A DNA stretch of 64,000 nucleotides from Leptospira biflexa serovar Patoc strain 'Patoc 1 (Paris)' (GCF_000017685.1 NC_010602.1:806001-870000), one strand, 5' to 3'; shown: positions 1-8,664, counted from the stretch's first letter. The notes: a model not told the origin generated them from the sequence alone. Program-made: numbers and translations.

Positions 1-830
1 GATTTTCGCTCAATGACATTCGGCATATCATTTACACACACAACCACCTGGATCATATTTCATCAGCCCTGGTCCTCAAATCCTATGCAAAACATGTGAC
101 GTATTATGGATACCGTGCTATGGCAGACGGAGTGGGGAATTACCTCGAGTCCATGTTACTCTTTGAAGAAGCAACAGAAGATTTGTTTCACAAAGCCTTT
201 GGTGACAAAAAGGAACTAGATCGTATCCTTACCGAATCTCGTAAAGGTTGGCGTCAGTTTTTTAGTAAATTCGGGGAAACCAAAAAAGGGGATCCTGTTT
301 TACGCATTGATGTTGCCATTGATCACAATGATAGTTTGGAGTTAGGAGGAAGGCTCTTCCGGTTTTTGTATACACCAGGTCATAATTTATACCATATCAC
401 ACCAGTAGACCCTGCAACGGGTGTTTATTTTTCGGGAGACCTCATCATTGCCAATCTCACAGCCATTTATTCAGAGATGGATGGGAATTTAGGAGATTAT
501 TATTTTACACTCTCCAAATTATTGGAAGAACCCATCAAACGTATGTTACCTGCTCATGGAAGCGAGATTGAAGATCCAAAAAAAACCATAACCCTTGTGA
601 AAAAAACTCTGAGCATCTTAGAGAAAGGTGTTTTACGAAGACTTCGGGAAGGGGAATCCGATTTAAAAGTTTTAATGGAAGCGGCAATCGGGAAAAAAGT
701 TCATAATGGAGGCCACCTTCCAACAGCCCTTGGACTTGTTTACAGTATCATCCAAAAACTGGTGTTAGAGGGTCTAATCCGTATCGAAAAAAGAGAAAAC
801 GGATACGAAGTTTTCCATTTCGTTGGTTAA
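1..830 (+). CDS. MBL-fold metallo-hydrolase (5' end missing)
   Basis: The reading frame is open from the first complete codon at base 3, so the N-terminus lies outside the window. The first visible residues contain HNHLDH, the metal-binding HxHxDH signature of the metallo-beta-lactamase fold. Later ligands follow in order: TPGHN, SGD and AHGS. The last 80 or so residues (after AHGS) look like the winged-helix tail found on LACTB2-like and RNase-like MBL proteins. The first GTG (96) lies downstream of HNHLDH and cannot be the true start. The substrate is unknown; hydrolysis of a thioester or nucleic acid are both possible. The fold is clear, the function is not. Confidence 0.85.
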   Translation, partial: FSLNDIRHIIYTHNHLDHISSALVLKSYAKHVTYYGYRAMADGVGNYLESMLLFEEATEDLFHKAFGDKKELDRILTESRKGWRQFFSKFGETKKGDPVLRIDVAIDHNDSLELGGRLFRFLYTPGHNLYHITPVDPATGVYFSGDLIIANLTAIYSEMDGNLGDYYFTLSKLLEEPIKRMLPAHGSEIEDPKKTITLVKKTLSILEKGVLRRLREGESDLKVLMEAAIGKKVHNGGHLPTALGLVYSIIQKLVLEGLIRIEKRENGYEVFHFVG

Positions 831-890
831 CCATTTCATACTTGTTTTAAAAATAGAAACGTTCTCACTCTTTGATATCCCATCGGAAAT

Positions 891-2654
891 TTAAAAACGA
901 TCTTCCTTTGGATTCGAAAGGTTCCATACTTCCACTTGTTTCCCTTGCCATACCAATTTTGTTTTCGGAAGACTTGTGACCTCATCCCGATGATTTAGGA
1001 TTCGTTTTGTCGGCCAAAGGGTTTGGTTCGTCAAATTAGGTGCGACCACAAGATAACAAATTCTCTCTCCTTTGCAGATTTGGGATTGGTTCGAAAGATG
1101 TGTAAGAGGGTAAACTTTGGCTTTCTCTGTGATTAAAAAAGATACGTTGTACTGAGAAAAGACGATGATCTCTTTTGAGGGTTGGATCGGATTTTGTTTC
1201 ATCTCTTCATTTACAAAATGTAAATCATGAACTACCTCACTTTGAACCTTGGGATCATACCACTGCTCCTTGGATTCGGTTGCGAGTGGAAAATTTTGAT
1301 CAAGGGAATTTCTCCAAAACACACAAGCCAGGATGAAATATAAAAAAGGAAGTGAGACTTGTCGTTTCGATTTGGCCCAAACGATCCCAGTATATAAAAG
1401 ATAGGGAACGAGCGAATAACTGTAATACGAATACACTTCATGATGCCATGGCCTAGAAGAAAAAAAATGAGTGAGGTAAATCAAACTCACTCCCAAAATC
1501 TCAAGGACCATTTGGAAAATCCCAAGGCCTCCACTCACCACAATTTCCAAATAGATTTGAAACGACTTAGTTACACTAGTGACCTGTTTAAAGGAGGAAT
1601 GGTAATCTTGTCTCAGGATGCGAGACCATGTCAGATAAGAATTCATGTCATGGAAATAAGGATAGATGATAAAAACATAACAAAGATAAACGATCGTAAT
1701 TCCAAGAATGAAGGTAAGTAAAACAAACGAAGGATGTTTTTGGATCGAAAAAAGGTCCCTCCACGAGGAGAGTTTGTGTTCGGAAACTTGTTTGTAGATT
1801 TGAAAAAGAAAACGGGGTAATAGAAACAAAATCAAATACATCCCAATGTCTTCTTTTTGTATCAGAAAAAGAAAAAGGCAAATTCCCAAACAAAAGAAAG
1901 TGAAAAGTGCTGTAAGTGGGGAAACAAATTTTGAATCTATTTCTTTGGATGTGATTCTTTTTGTTTTTTCCCAAACGTAAAAAAAGATAGATCCAAACAT
2001 TACAACAAGGATTTCAAAATGGAAACTAGAACCAATCCGATACAAATACATTTGGTTTGTCAAAATCACCCAAATCACAAGAAATGGGATCGAAATTTCT
2101 GGATTGTTTTTTTGTATAATTTGGTAAGACCATAAAATCAAAAATACAACTGTTAGTTGGTAGAAAAAAAATACTCCTAGTGCCAATCCAAATCGATCAG
2201 GCACAAGTCCGACGAAGGGAGATAAAAAAACCATCCCAGGTGCAAAGTGATGTTCCAAGTAACTGCCATTCACAGACTCACTATAATAATGGCTTTCATA
2301 TCCCTTTCCTTCCCAAAGAGAAAGTAATACATCTGAGATTCCAATGTAGTCTGCATCGTGGAAAAGAAACGAATTTACAAAAAAATTTGTGAGCTCGTAC
2401 GCATGATACGAACTAGAAACGATAAAAAGAAGAGCACTCACAAATACAAGACGGGGAAGGACTTTCGTTTGGTGATCCATAGTAACTGAATCTTTTTTTG
2501 GTACGAACTTCGCTTTTCGTTGTTTCCAAAAACAAAAAAGGCATAAGGCAAAAAATAAAAGAGATACCCCCTTTTGCAAGGGGGCATGAATGGTTTTAGG
2601 AGAAACAAAAAGAAAGGAAGAGACTAAACTAGAGAAAAAAAATAAATAAACCAC
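891..2654 (-). CDS. DUF2079-type polytopic membrane protein
   Basis: This is a 587-residue protein with about ten to twelve hydrophobic segments. Residues around 100-140 carry HDADYIGISD, then EHHFAPG, resembling the conserved start of DUF2079 membrane proteins, which are thought to be glycosyltransferase-C-like. The GTG start directly abuts the TAA stop of the upstream aldolase-like gene, so the two are probably co-translated. The SD is weak (AAAGG about 20 bases upstream), and a start a few codons downstream is possible. No substrate can be assigned. Confidence 0.75.
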   Translation of the reverse strand: MVYLFFFSSLVSSFLFVSPKTIHAPLQKGVSLLFFALCLFCFWKQRKAKFVPKKDSVTMDHQTKVLPRLVFVSALLFIVSSSYHAYELTNFFVNSFLFHDADYIGISDVLLSLWEGKGYESHYYSESVNGSYLEHHFAPGMVFLSPFVGLVPDRFGLALGVFFFYQLTVVFLILWSYQIIQKNNPEISIPFLVIWVILTNQMYLYRIGSSFHFEILVVMFGSIFFYVWEKTKRITSKEIDSKFVSPLTALFTFFCLGICLFLFLIQKEDIGMYLILFLLPRFLFQIYKQVSEHKLSSWRDLFSIQKHPSFVLLTFILGITIVYLCYVFIIYPYFHDMNSYLTWSRILRQDYHSSFKQVTSVTKSFQIYLEIVVSGGLGIFQMVLEILGVSLIYLTHFFSSRPWHHEVYSYYSYSLVPYLLYTGIVWAKSKRQVSLPFLYFILACVFWRNSLDQNFPLATESKEQWYDPKVQSEVVHDLHFVNEEMKQNPIQPSKEIIVFSQYNVSFLITEKAKVYPLTHLSNQSQICKGERICYLVVAPNLTNQTLWPTKRILNHRDEVTSLPKTKLVWQGKQVEVWNLSNPKEDRF

Positions 2655-3446
2655 TTATCGAATGAAATACAATACCTTTCTTTCACCGATCCGTTCTCTG
2701 TTGATTTCCACTCGGTTCCGGTAATAGTATCCTTTTTCAGGGAATGATTTGGAAAAAAACTCGAATAAGTCCATTTCAAAAACTAACATACATTCTGCGA
2801 TATCTGCCGCACCAATTCTCATGGCTTCTTTGGTATCCACCATGATGTGTCTTGAGTTGATGTAATCAGGTTGGATTTCGTTTGCAATCAGTTCAAAATT
2901 AGTTTTGGTTATGGTTCCACCAACCGATGTTTTTTTTCCTCGGCTTTTTGCCTCAGAGATGATTTTTTTGGCGACACGTGTCACCTCTTTATCATCAGGT
3001 TTTTTATCCATAGAGGCACTCAAATCAGATCTAGCAGCTGTTACTTGTTGCAACTCTTGGAAAGATGGAGAATCAAAAATATCCATCAAATTGCGGTATC
3101 CAGTAATGGTTTCCATATTGATTGATTTATTGTAGGATTCAAATTCAGAGGGAGTGAGGAGATTTTTCATCGTTTGGATGAAGTTTTTTAGGGCATATTC
3201 TGATTCCACCATCGGAGCTGAGATCCCAGATATGGCAATCCTCTGGCAAATACGGATGTCATTTCTTGCTTCTGGACCGCCGATTTTGACGTAGAGTGGT
3301 AAAATCCCGGATGTGATCGTTTTTAAGAGAGATATTTCATCTTCTCCCATGTCTTCTGTTTCAGTACCAGTTTTTACACAAACAAAGGAATAGTTTTCCT
3401 TCATCTCTTGTAAGGTTTTTCGTAATCCACGGATAGATGTTTCCAT
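2655..3446 (-). CDS. HpcH/HpaI aldolase / citrate lyase-like protein
   Basis: This 263-residue soluble protein has a KTGTETEDMG stretch near residue 25, then KIGGPEARNDI and GISAPMVESEYAL. These resemble the strands of the PEP/pyruvate-binding TIM barrel, where Glu and Asp hold Mg2+. The C-terminal part (YYYRNRVEINRER) is not one I recognise. It is short for the family, and the usual Arg-Ser/Thr signatures are not obvious, so the reaction is unassigned. A GGAG lies 11 bases before the ATG. It is divergent from the signal peptidase gene and probably leads an operon with the DUF2079 gene. Confidence 0.6.
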   Translation of the reverse strand: METSIRGLRKTLQEMKENYSFVCVKTGTETEDMGEDEISLLKTITSGILPLYVKIGGPEARNDIRICQRIAISGISAPMVESEYALKNFIQTMKNLLTPSEFESYNKSINMETITGYRNLMDIFDSPSFQELQQVTAARSDLSASMDKKPDDKEVTRVAKKIISEAKSRGKKTSVGGTITKTNFELIANEIQPDYINSRHIMVDTKEAMRIGAADIAECMLVFEMDLFEFFSKSFPEKGYYYRNRVEINRERIGERKVLYFIR

Positions 3447-3523
3447 AAACAGAAGTTCTCCATGTATGGTATCGTCGATTCCCGAAAATAGTACAAGTCT
3501 TTTGCGCTTTTTTTCCCCCTTTC

Positions 3524-3551
3524 TTGACAGAAATTTCGAATTCCTTAGTTT
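3524..3551 (+). promoter_or_regulatory. Likely sigma-70 promoter of lepB
   Basis: A perfect TTGACA (3524-3529) is followed after 16 bases by TAGTTT (3546-3551). The same -35/-10 pair occurs before ompL1. The expected transcription start falls at or within a base or two of the lepB ATG (3558). Confidence 0.5.
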
Positions 3552-3557
3552 CGAACC

Positions 3558-4595
3558 ATGGGATTATTTTCCTCCATCTTTCAGACCAAATCAAAATCAG
3601 AATCCAAAGAACCAGAAAAAGAAGGGGCTGCTGCCTCAGGGATTTCCTTTGGAATCATTGTTGTTCTCGTATTTGCTTTCAAATCATCCATATTAGATGC
3701 AAATAATATCCCCTCAGGATCAATGATCCCTACATTAAAAATTGGGGATTTTTTATTTGTGAATAAAATGCGTTATTCATTTCGAATGCCTTTTACAGAA
3801 AAGGAACTCTTTCGCATAGATGACCCAAAACGCGGTGACATTGTAACCTTCATACCACCTGCCACAGCTCTTGGCCAAGAAGAGTCACGTTCTGGAATTT
3901 TTGCAAAACGATTTGTCAAACGAGTGATTGGGCTTCCTGGAGATACCATTCGGATCACAAGAAAATTCATAGAAACAAAAGATCGTGGTAGAGTACACTT
4001 CGCACTTGTTGAATACAAAGAGAAGGGAAGTTCTGAATTCAAATCGTATGAACCAAAGGAAGTGCCGATCGGAAAAGAACTTTCTGATTTGGATAATTTA
4101 GAAGCCACACAAAGGGCTTTGTTCAAAGAAGTTAAACCTGGTTTTGAACATTATATTTTGGAAGGATTTGAAGACGACCGAAGGGCTCATATCTTTGAAT
4201 ACTGCGATTTTTTACATGGTTGTGAAATCCCAGAAGGACAGTACATGGTGATGGGTGACAATCGTGACGATTCTCATGACTCAAGGGCTTGGGGGTTTGT
4301 CAAACGAGAGGATATTTTAGGTAAGGCACTCATTATCTATTTTTCCATCGATTGGAAAGATTCGACCTGTGAATACAAAGATGGGCAAGAGTTGGCTGAA
4401 AAAGGACCGGAAATTGCGGAACGATTTGAAGGAGATGCTTTGGATCGCCGATGCCATTATTCCGAAGTTTTTTCTTCACATAACGCGCGTTACCTAGGAG
4501 AAGAGTCTAGGTTTGGTTGGATTGAAAGAACACTCCGTTACCGACTTTGGAGATTAAGCGTTCGATTTGACCGGATCGGCCGCATCTTACAGTGA
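3558..4595 (+). CDS. lepB: Signal peptidase I
   Basis: Type I signal peptidase cleaves signal peptides of exported proteins at the outer face of the inner membrane. One N-terminal membrane segment (about residues 28-46) precedes IPSGSMIPTL, with nucleophile Ser55. The KRVIGLPGD box carries the general base Lys121, and the MGDNRDDSHDSRAWG box is intact. At 345 residues it is long, with an unusual basic C-terminal tail after the catalytic domain (about 270-345). No Shine-Dalgarno precedes the ATG and the predicted transcript start coincides with it, so translation may be leaderless. The stop overlaps the atpZ start (GTGA). Confidence 0.95.
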   Translation: MGLFSSIFQTKSKSESKEPEKEGAAASGISFGIIVVLVFAFKSSILDANNIPSGSMIPTLKIGDFLFVNKMRYSFRMPFTEKELFRIDDPKRGDIVTFIPPATALGQEESRSGIFAKRFVKRVIGLPGDTIRITRKFIETKDRGRVHFALVEYKEKGSSEFKSYEPKEVPIGKELSDLDNLEATQRALFKEVKPGFEHYILEGFEDDRRAHIFEYCDFLHGCEIPEGQYMVMGDNRDDSHDSRAWGFVKREDILGKALIIYFSIDWKDSTCEYKDGQELAEKGPEIAERFEGDALDRRCHYSEVFSSHNARYLGEESRFGWIERTLRYRLWRLSVRFDRIGRILQ

Positions 4596-4819
4596 CCATC
4601 GACCCCAAAAAACAATCTCCTAACCAAGGGGACAAATCACCTATGGCCATGGCGGGTGCTGGATTTGAGTTTGTCTCCTCCATCACTCTCTTTGTCCTCG
4701 TTGGGTATTATTTGGATGACTATTTAAAATCAGAACCATTATGGCTTTTGGTTGGATTTTTTTTGGGGTTTGTTTTTGCGTTTTATTCCCTCATCAAACG
4801 TGCCAAAGAAAACGAATGA
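4592..4819 (+). CDS. atpZ: AtpZ/AtpI-family small membrane protein
   Basis: This 75-residue protein has two membrane helices (about 27-45 and 48-67) separated by YYLDDYLKSEP. That matches the AtpZ/AtpI family, Mg2+/Ca2+-related accessory proteins of F-type ATP synthase. The GTG start overlaps the lepB stop by four bases, so the pair is translationally coupled. In many bacteria atpZ sits at the head of the atp operon; here it is about 5.3 kb upstream, separated by ilv, PII/amtB and gpx-ohrR. Confidence 0.8.
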   Translation: MTIDPKKQSPNQGDKSPMAMAGAGFEFVSSITLFVLVGYYLDDYLKSEPLWLLVGFFLGFVFAFYSLIKRAKENE

Positions 4820-4841
4820 AGGAAACAATCCAAATAAATTC

Positions 4842-4870
4842 TTGACAATTCCATTCTCTCCAAAATAAAA
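4842..4870 (+). promoter_or_regulatory. Likely promoter of the acetolactate synthase leader transcript
   Basis: TTGACA (4842-4847) is followed after 17 bases by ATAAAA (4865-4870), an A/T-rich match to the -10 box. Transcription would begin near 4877, about 60 bases before the leader peptide ATG at 4938. Confidence 0.45.
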
Positions 4871-4937
4871 GAAAGTGACTATGGGAAATAAGGCTAAATC
4901 AATCACGATTGGATACAATTCCAACCTTGAGTTCGGT

Positions 4938-5009
4938 ATGCCTTCTTATACCCTTACCACTGTCGTCCTCGTCGTCGTCTCCTCAACCATACTTAGCTTT
5001 CTGTCATAA
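4938..5009 (+). CDS. Branched-chain amino-acid leader peptide (23 codons)
   Basis: A short frame, MPSYTLTTVVLVVVSS..., ends in TAA about 70 bases before the acetolactate synthase start. Codons run Thr-Leu-Thr-Thr-Val-Val-Leu-Val-Val-Val (4950-4979), then Thr-Ile-Leu and a final Leu. Clustered codons for the pathway's end products are the hallmark of attenuator leader peptides in ilv operons. An in-frame ATG at 4881 would give a 42-residue version, but it lies almost at the predicted transcript start and has no SD. A weak GAG precedes the 4938 ATG. No homologue is claimed; the call rests on composition, position and the overlapping RNA pairings. Confidence 0.7.
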   Translation: MPSYTLTTVVLVVVSSTILSFLS

Positions 5010-5071
5010 TCTTCTTTAGTTTCCTCGGTCGACAGAAAGCAAATGTCGACGGGGGAACCATCAAAGGAGAC
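4977..5071 (+). promoter_or_regulatory. Attenuator-like RNA region with mutually exclusive stems
   Basis: Three pairings are visible. (A) GCTTTCTGTC (4996-5005) pairs perfectly over 10 bp with GACAGAAAGC (5031-5040). (B) 5021-5033 pairs with 5045-5057 around two copies of GTCGAC, giving 12 pairs with one G-G mismatch. (C) GTCTCCT (4977-4983), at the end of the Val run, pairs with AGGAGAC (5065-5071), which contains the synthase SD. A and B share 5031-5033 and cannot coexist. No U-tract follows B, so control may act on translation or through Rho rather than by an intrinsic terminator. Confidence 0.6.
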
Positions 5072-5076
5072 ATGTT

Positions 5077-6798
5077 ATGTGGGAAGAAATCACTGTTAGT
5101 CAATATATCATACAATTCTTAGAAGCGAAAGGAATCCAAAAGATTGCGGGGGTTCCTGGTGGAACGATTTTGCCACTATACGAATGTTTGGCGGCATCCA
5201 ATATCCATCACATTCTAGCAAGGCATGAACAAGGTGCCGGTTTTATTGCGCAAGGTATGGCCAGAAGTTCAGGGGAAATCAGTGCTGTTTTTGTTTCCTC
5301 TGGACCTGGGGTTGCCAACTTGATCACGGCCATTGCTGACGCACATCGAGATTCGGTTCCCGTTTTGATCTTTTCAGGACAGGTTCCATTGGCATTAAAG
5401 GGAACAGATGCGTTCCAAGAATTGGACACTGAATCAATGGTATCCTCAATTGTGAAAAAAATTTATGCCATTGAAGATCCAACTCAAATCCCAATCGTTC
5501 TCAACGAAGCCTATGCACTCGCAATGGAAGGAAAAAAGGGTCCTGTTTGGATTGATTTGCCAAAAGACATCCAAATGAGCAGGATCTCCATTTCGATGGA
5601 GACTTTCTCAAATGAATTTTCAATTCAGAGACATTTTTCAGTTGAGACAGAGAATTCGATCGAAGCGAACTCTCATTCAATCCATGAATTTTTAAAACAA
5701 TGGAACGAGTATTTATGCCAAGCAAAGTTTCCTTTACTCTATATTGGTGGAGGTGCCAAAAAAGAATACAAACGTTTGCGTGAACTCGTGAATCAGTATC
5801 AAATACCGGTTGTGACAACACTCATGGGTCTTGGGATATTTGAAAAAGAGGATCCCTTGTATTTAGGTATGATGGGAATGCATGGAACCATTGGTGCGAA
5901 TGAAGCTCTTGGCGTATGTGATTTACTCATTGCGATTGGTGTTCGTTTTGATGACCGGGCAATTGGAAACAAAGATACATTTTGTCCGGATGCAAAAATC
6001 ATTCATATCGATATCGATGCAAATGAAATTGGAAAAATTAGAAAACCAAATTTGAGTATCAAAAAGGATATCTCAGATTTGATTCCATTTTTACTTGAGG
6101 ATCGACTTCACAATGAATTCGCTTACCTAAAAAAATCTAGGAATGAACCAATTTTGAACCAAATACAAACTTGGAAACAAATACCTGAATCACATCCTGC
6201 GAAGGAGTTAATCCTTGGATTGGCAGAAAAGATTCCCAATGAAGATCATTTTATCCTGACTGATGTGGGGCAACACCAAATGTGGGTAGCACAGTACTAT
6301 CCATTTTCAAAACCAACACAATGGATCACTTCTGGTGGCCAGGGAACGATGGGTTTTGGATTGCCAACATCCATTGGTGTGTCTCTGTCCCATCCAACGC
6401 ATCCAGTGTATTGTTTCACTGGTGATGGCTCAATTATGATGAATTTACAGGAGTTAGCGACACTCAGAGAACAAAATCTGAATGTAAAAATCATTCTAAT
6501 GAATAATGAACACTTAGGATTAGTGAAGCAACAACAGGATTTGTTTTATGGGAATGTTTATTCTGGATCGCAGTTTCATTTTCATCCCAACTTTTCTATG
6601 TTATGTGCAGCGTTTGGGATTCCTTATTTGCTTTGGGAGAACGATCAAAATCAAGATCAAGATCACTTACAAACTATTTTAGCACAAAATGGTCCGAGCT
6701 TCGTTGAGATCAAAGTACCATCTGAATGGGGAGTGTATCCATTTGTTCCTGGTGGTAAGTCCAATCAGGAATATATTTTAGAATTGGTAAAAACGTAG
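5077..6798 (+). CDS. ilvB: Acetolactate synthase large subunit
   Basis: This ThDP enzyme joins pyruvate to pyruvate or 2-ketobutyrate, the first common step of Val/Leu/Ile synthesis. Its 573 residues cover the full family length. GVPGGTILPLYE and RHEQGAGFIAQG (catalytic Glu) lie in the PYR domain, GTDAFQE follows, and GDGSIMMN...NN is the ThDP-Mg2+ motif of the PP domain near 450-480. AAAGGAG (5063-5069) stands 7 bases before the ATG. No ilvN-like regulatory subunit or ilvC follows; a bidirectional terminator does. Expression is probably controlled by the leader just upstream. A catabolic synthase is possible but unlikely given the leader. Confidence 0.88.
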   Translation: MWEEITVSQYIIQFLEAKGIQKIAGVPGGTILPLYECLAASNIHHILARHEQGAGFIAQGMARSSGEISAVFVSSGPGVANLITAIADAHRDSVPVLIFSGQVPLALKGTDAFQELDTESMVSSIVKKIYAIEDPTQIPIVLNEAYALAMEGKKGPVWIDLPKDIQMSRISISMETFSNEFSIQRHFSVETENSIEANSHSIHEFLKQWNEYLCQAKFPLLYIGGGAKKEYKRLRELVNQYQIPVVTTLMGLGIFEKEDPLYLGMMGMHGTIGANEALGVCDLLIAIGVRFDDRAIGNKDTFCPDAKIIHIDIDANEIGKIRKPNLSIKKDISDLIPFLLEDRLHNEFAYLKKSRNEPILNQIQTWKQIPESHPAKELILGLAEKIPNEDHFILTDVGQHQMWVAQYYPFSKPTQWITSGGQGTMGFGLPTSIGVSLSHPTHPVYCFTGDGSIMMNLQELATLREQNLNVKIILMNNEHLGLVKQQQDLFYGNVYSGSQFHFHPNFSMLCAAFGIPYLLWENDQNQDQDHLQTILAQNGPSFVEIKVPSEWGVYPFVPGGKSNQEYILELVKT

Positions 6799-6803
6799 AG
6801 CAT

Positions 6804-6838
6804 ATCTCCCATAGAATCCAATGGATTTTATGGGAGAT
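6804..6838. terminator. Bidirectional terminator between ilvB and the PII gene
   Basis: ATCTCCCATA (6804-6813) pairs with TATGGGAGAT (6829-6838), extended by GAATCC/GGATTT around a short loop. It lies between convergent stops at 6798 and 6851. T-rich bases follow on both strands (the minus strand reads ACGTTTTTACC). Confidence 0.75.
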
Positions 6839-6850
6839 AAGTTGATTCTT

Positions 6851-7198
6851 TTAAATCGCTTTGTTTCCTCGTTCACCACTTCGAATGCGAATCACTTCTT
6901 CAAGAGGCATCACAAAGATTTTGCCATCTCCGATTTTGCCTTCCGGTCCTGTTTTAGCGGCCTTTAAAATGGCATCTACAGTGGGTTTTACGAATTCATC
7001 ATTCACAGCAATTTCCAACCGTACTTTTCTAAGTAGGTTGACTTGGTATTCATGTCCACGGAATACTTCTGTTTTCCCTTTTTGTTGGCCATACCCTTGG
7101 ACATCACTCACTGTTAGGCGATAGATTTCGTTTTTGGTTAGTTCATTTTTAACTTCTTCCAGTTTGTGTGGTTGTATGATTGCAATTACTAATTTCAT
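6851..7198 (-). CDS. glnK: Nitrogen regulatory protein P-II
   Basis: PII trimers sense 2-oxoglutarate and ATP/ADP and plug the AmtB channel. This 115-residue protein has the normal length. The T-loop reads GQQKGKTEVFRGHEYQV: Tyr51, the uridylylation site in enterobacteria, is kept, whereas Tyr46 is Phe. The C-terminal signature KIGDGKIFVMPLEEVIRIRSGERG is intact. It follows amtB by only five bases, the classic glnK-amtB pairing, which is why I prefer glnK over glnB. No uridylyltransferase gene is in view, so whether Tyr51 is modified is unknown. Confidence 0.92.
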   Translation of the reverse strand: MKLVIAIIQPHKLEEVKNELTKNEIYRLTVSDVQGYGQQKGKTEVFRGHEYQVNLLRKVRLEIAVNDEFVKPTVDAILKAAKTGPEGKIGDGKIFVMPLEEVIRIRSGERGNKAI

Positions 7199-7203
7199 AT
7201 TTT

Positions 7204-8493
7204 TTACCTGATATCGTATCCTTTTTCACCATGGATCTCTTGGTCGAGGCCCGTGATTTCTTTGTCTTCTTCAATTCTAAATCCAATTGTTCTCTCAATG
7301 ATGAGAGCAAGTATGTAAGAAACAACAAAGGAATAAAAACCAGTCGCGATGACACTGATCAATTGTGCGATCATTTGGCTTTCAAATGTCATTCCCTCTG
7401 CCAATTCTAATGCAAAGATACCTGTTAGAATGGCGCCAAGTGCCCCACCTGCACCATGGATTCCAAATGCATCCAAGGTATCGTCATATTTCAATTTTCC
7501 TTTGAGAAGGATTGCCAAATAACAAACTGGTGAAACAAGGACACCCATGATCAATGCACCTTTGATCCCTACAAAACCAGAAGCAGGTGTGATTACGACT
7601 AGACCTGCTACAATTCCAGAGGCTGCTCCGAGTGCGGTTGCTTTTTTTGTATGGTACCATTCAATTAACAACCAACTGGCGCCTGCGGCCGCAGGTGCAA
7701 TTAGTGTTACTAAAAATGCTCTTGCTGCTAAACCATTGACTGCAAGGCCAGAGCCTGCATTAAAACCAAACCAACCAAACCACAACAAACCAGATCCAAG
7801 GAGCGTATAAGTCATGTTATTTGGATGAGTGAGAAGACCAGGATCACCTTTTCGTTTGCCTATGACTATTGCAGCGGAGAGTCCAGCTATCCCTGAAATT
7901 AAATGTACGACAGTTCCCCCTGCAAAATCCAAAGCATTCATGTTGAATAACCATCCAGAATCTGCCCAAACCCAATGCGCAACGGGATCATACACTAACG
8001 TAGACCATACGAGTATAAATAATATATAAGCAGATAGTTTAATTCTTTCGGCGATTGCCCCAGATATGAGAGCAGGAGTGATAAGAGCAAACATACCTTG
8101 GAATAAAAAGTGTACATAAGTAGGTATGGATCCTTTTGTTGAATTCAAATCGATTCCATCTAAGAAAGCTAAATCAAAATTCCCTATATAAGGATTTTCA
8201 CCTGAGAATGCAAAGCTATACCCAAAAATTGTCCATTGCAATGTCATTACAATCATGGCAACAAAACTATGCATCATCGTTGATAGAACATTTTTCGATC
8301 GAACGATTCCGCCATAAAATAAAGAAAGCCCAGGGATCATAAAAAAGACCAAAGCAGATGAAACTAACATCCAGGTAGTGTCTGATTTATCGATTGGATT
8401 GACCGTTCCTGTTTCGCCCTCTGCCAAAAGGATATTTGGTAAAAGCAACAGAAAACCAAACAAAACAGGTCGTAAGACCATTTGTACATTCAT
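7204..8493 (-). CDS. amtB: Ammonium transporter AmtB
   Basis: The 429-residue protein has a signal-peptide-like first segment ending LLAEGETG, then eleven membrane helices. The two pore histidines are visible in VVHLISGIAG and GIHGAGGALG, and FYGGIVRSKNVL is the standard helix-1 motif. An open frame extends to 8667, but that extension is untypical, and a GGAG lies about 8 bases before the ATG at 8493, so I start there. Co-transcribed with the PII gene, it imports ammonium when nitrogen is scarce. I saw no clear sigma-54 promoter upstream. Confidence 0.95.
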   Translation of the reverse strand: MNVQMVLRPVLFGFLLLLPNILLAEGETGTVNPIDKSDTTWMLVSSALVFFMIPGLSLFYGGIVRSKNVLSTMMHSFVAMIVMTLQWTIFGYSFAFSGENPYIGNFDLAFLDGIDLNSTKGSIPTYVHFLFQGMFALITPALISGAIAERIKLSAYILFILVWSTLVYDPVAHWVWADSGWLFNMNALDFAGGTVVHLISGIAGLSAAIVIGKRKGDPGLLTHPNNMTYTLLGSGLLWFGWFGFNAGSGLAVNGLAARAFLVTLIAPAAAGASWLLIEWYHTKKATALGAASGIVAGLVVITPASGFVGIKGALIMGVLVSPVCYLAILLKGKLKYDDTLDAFGIHGAGGALGAILTGIFALELAEGMTFESQMIAQLISVIATGFYSFVVSYILALIIERTIGFRIEEDKEITGLDQEIHGEKGYDIR

Positions 8494-8664
8494 AGTATAC
8501 TCCAAAGTAACTAGATTCGATTTCCGAAATAAAATTCGTATTATTAGGAATTGGGTAGAGTTTGAAAGCGAGTAAAAATCGTAAAAACATGAACTTTTTT
8601 TAAGAAAAATAGAGGGATCTGCATTGGGATTTGTCAATGGCGATGGGATATGGTAAGCGGTTGG

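Noticed and set aside
4962..4982. GTC trinucleotide run as a simple repeat
   Set aside because: The run is better explained as Val codons of the leader peptide, with an interrupting CTC (Leu) and an adjacent stem.
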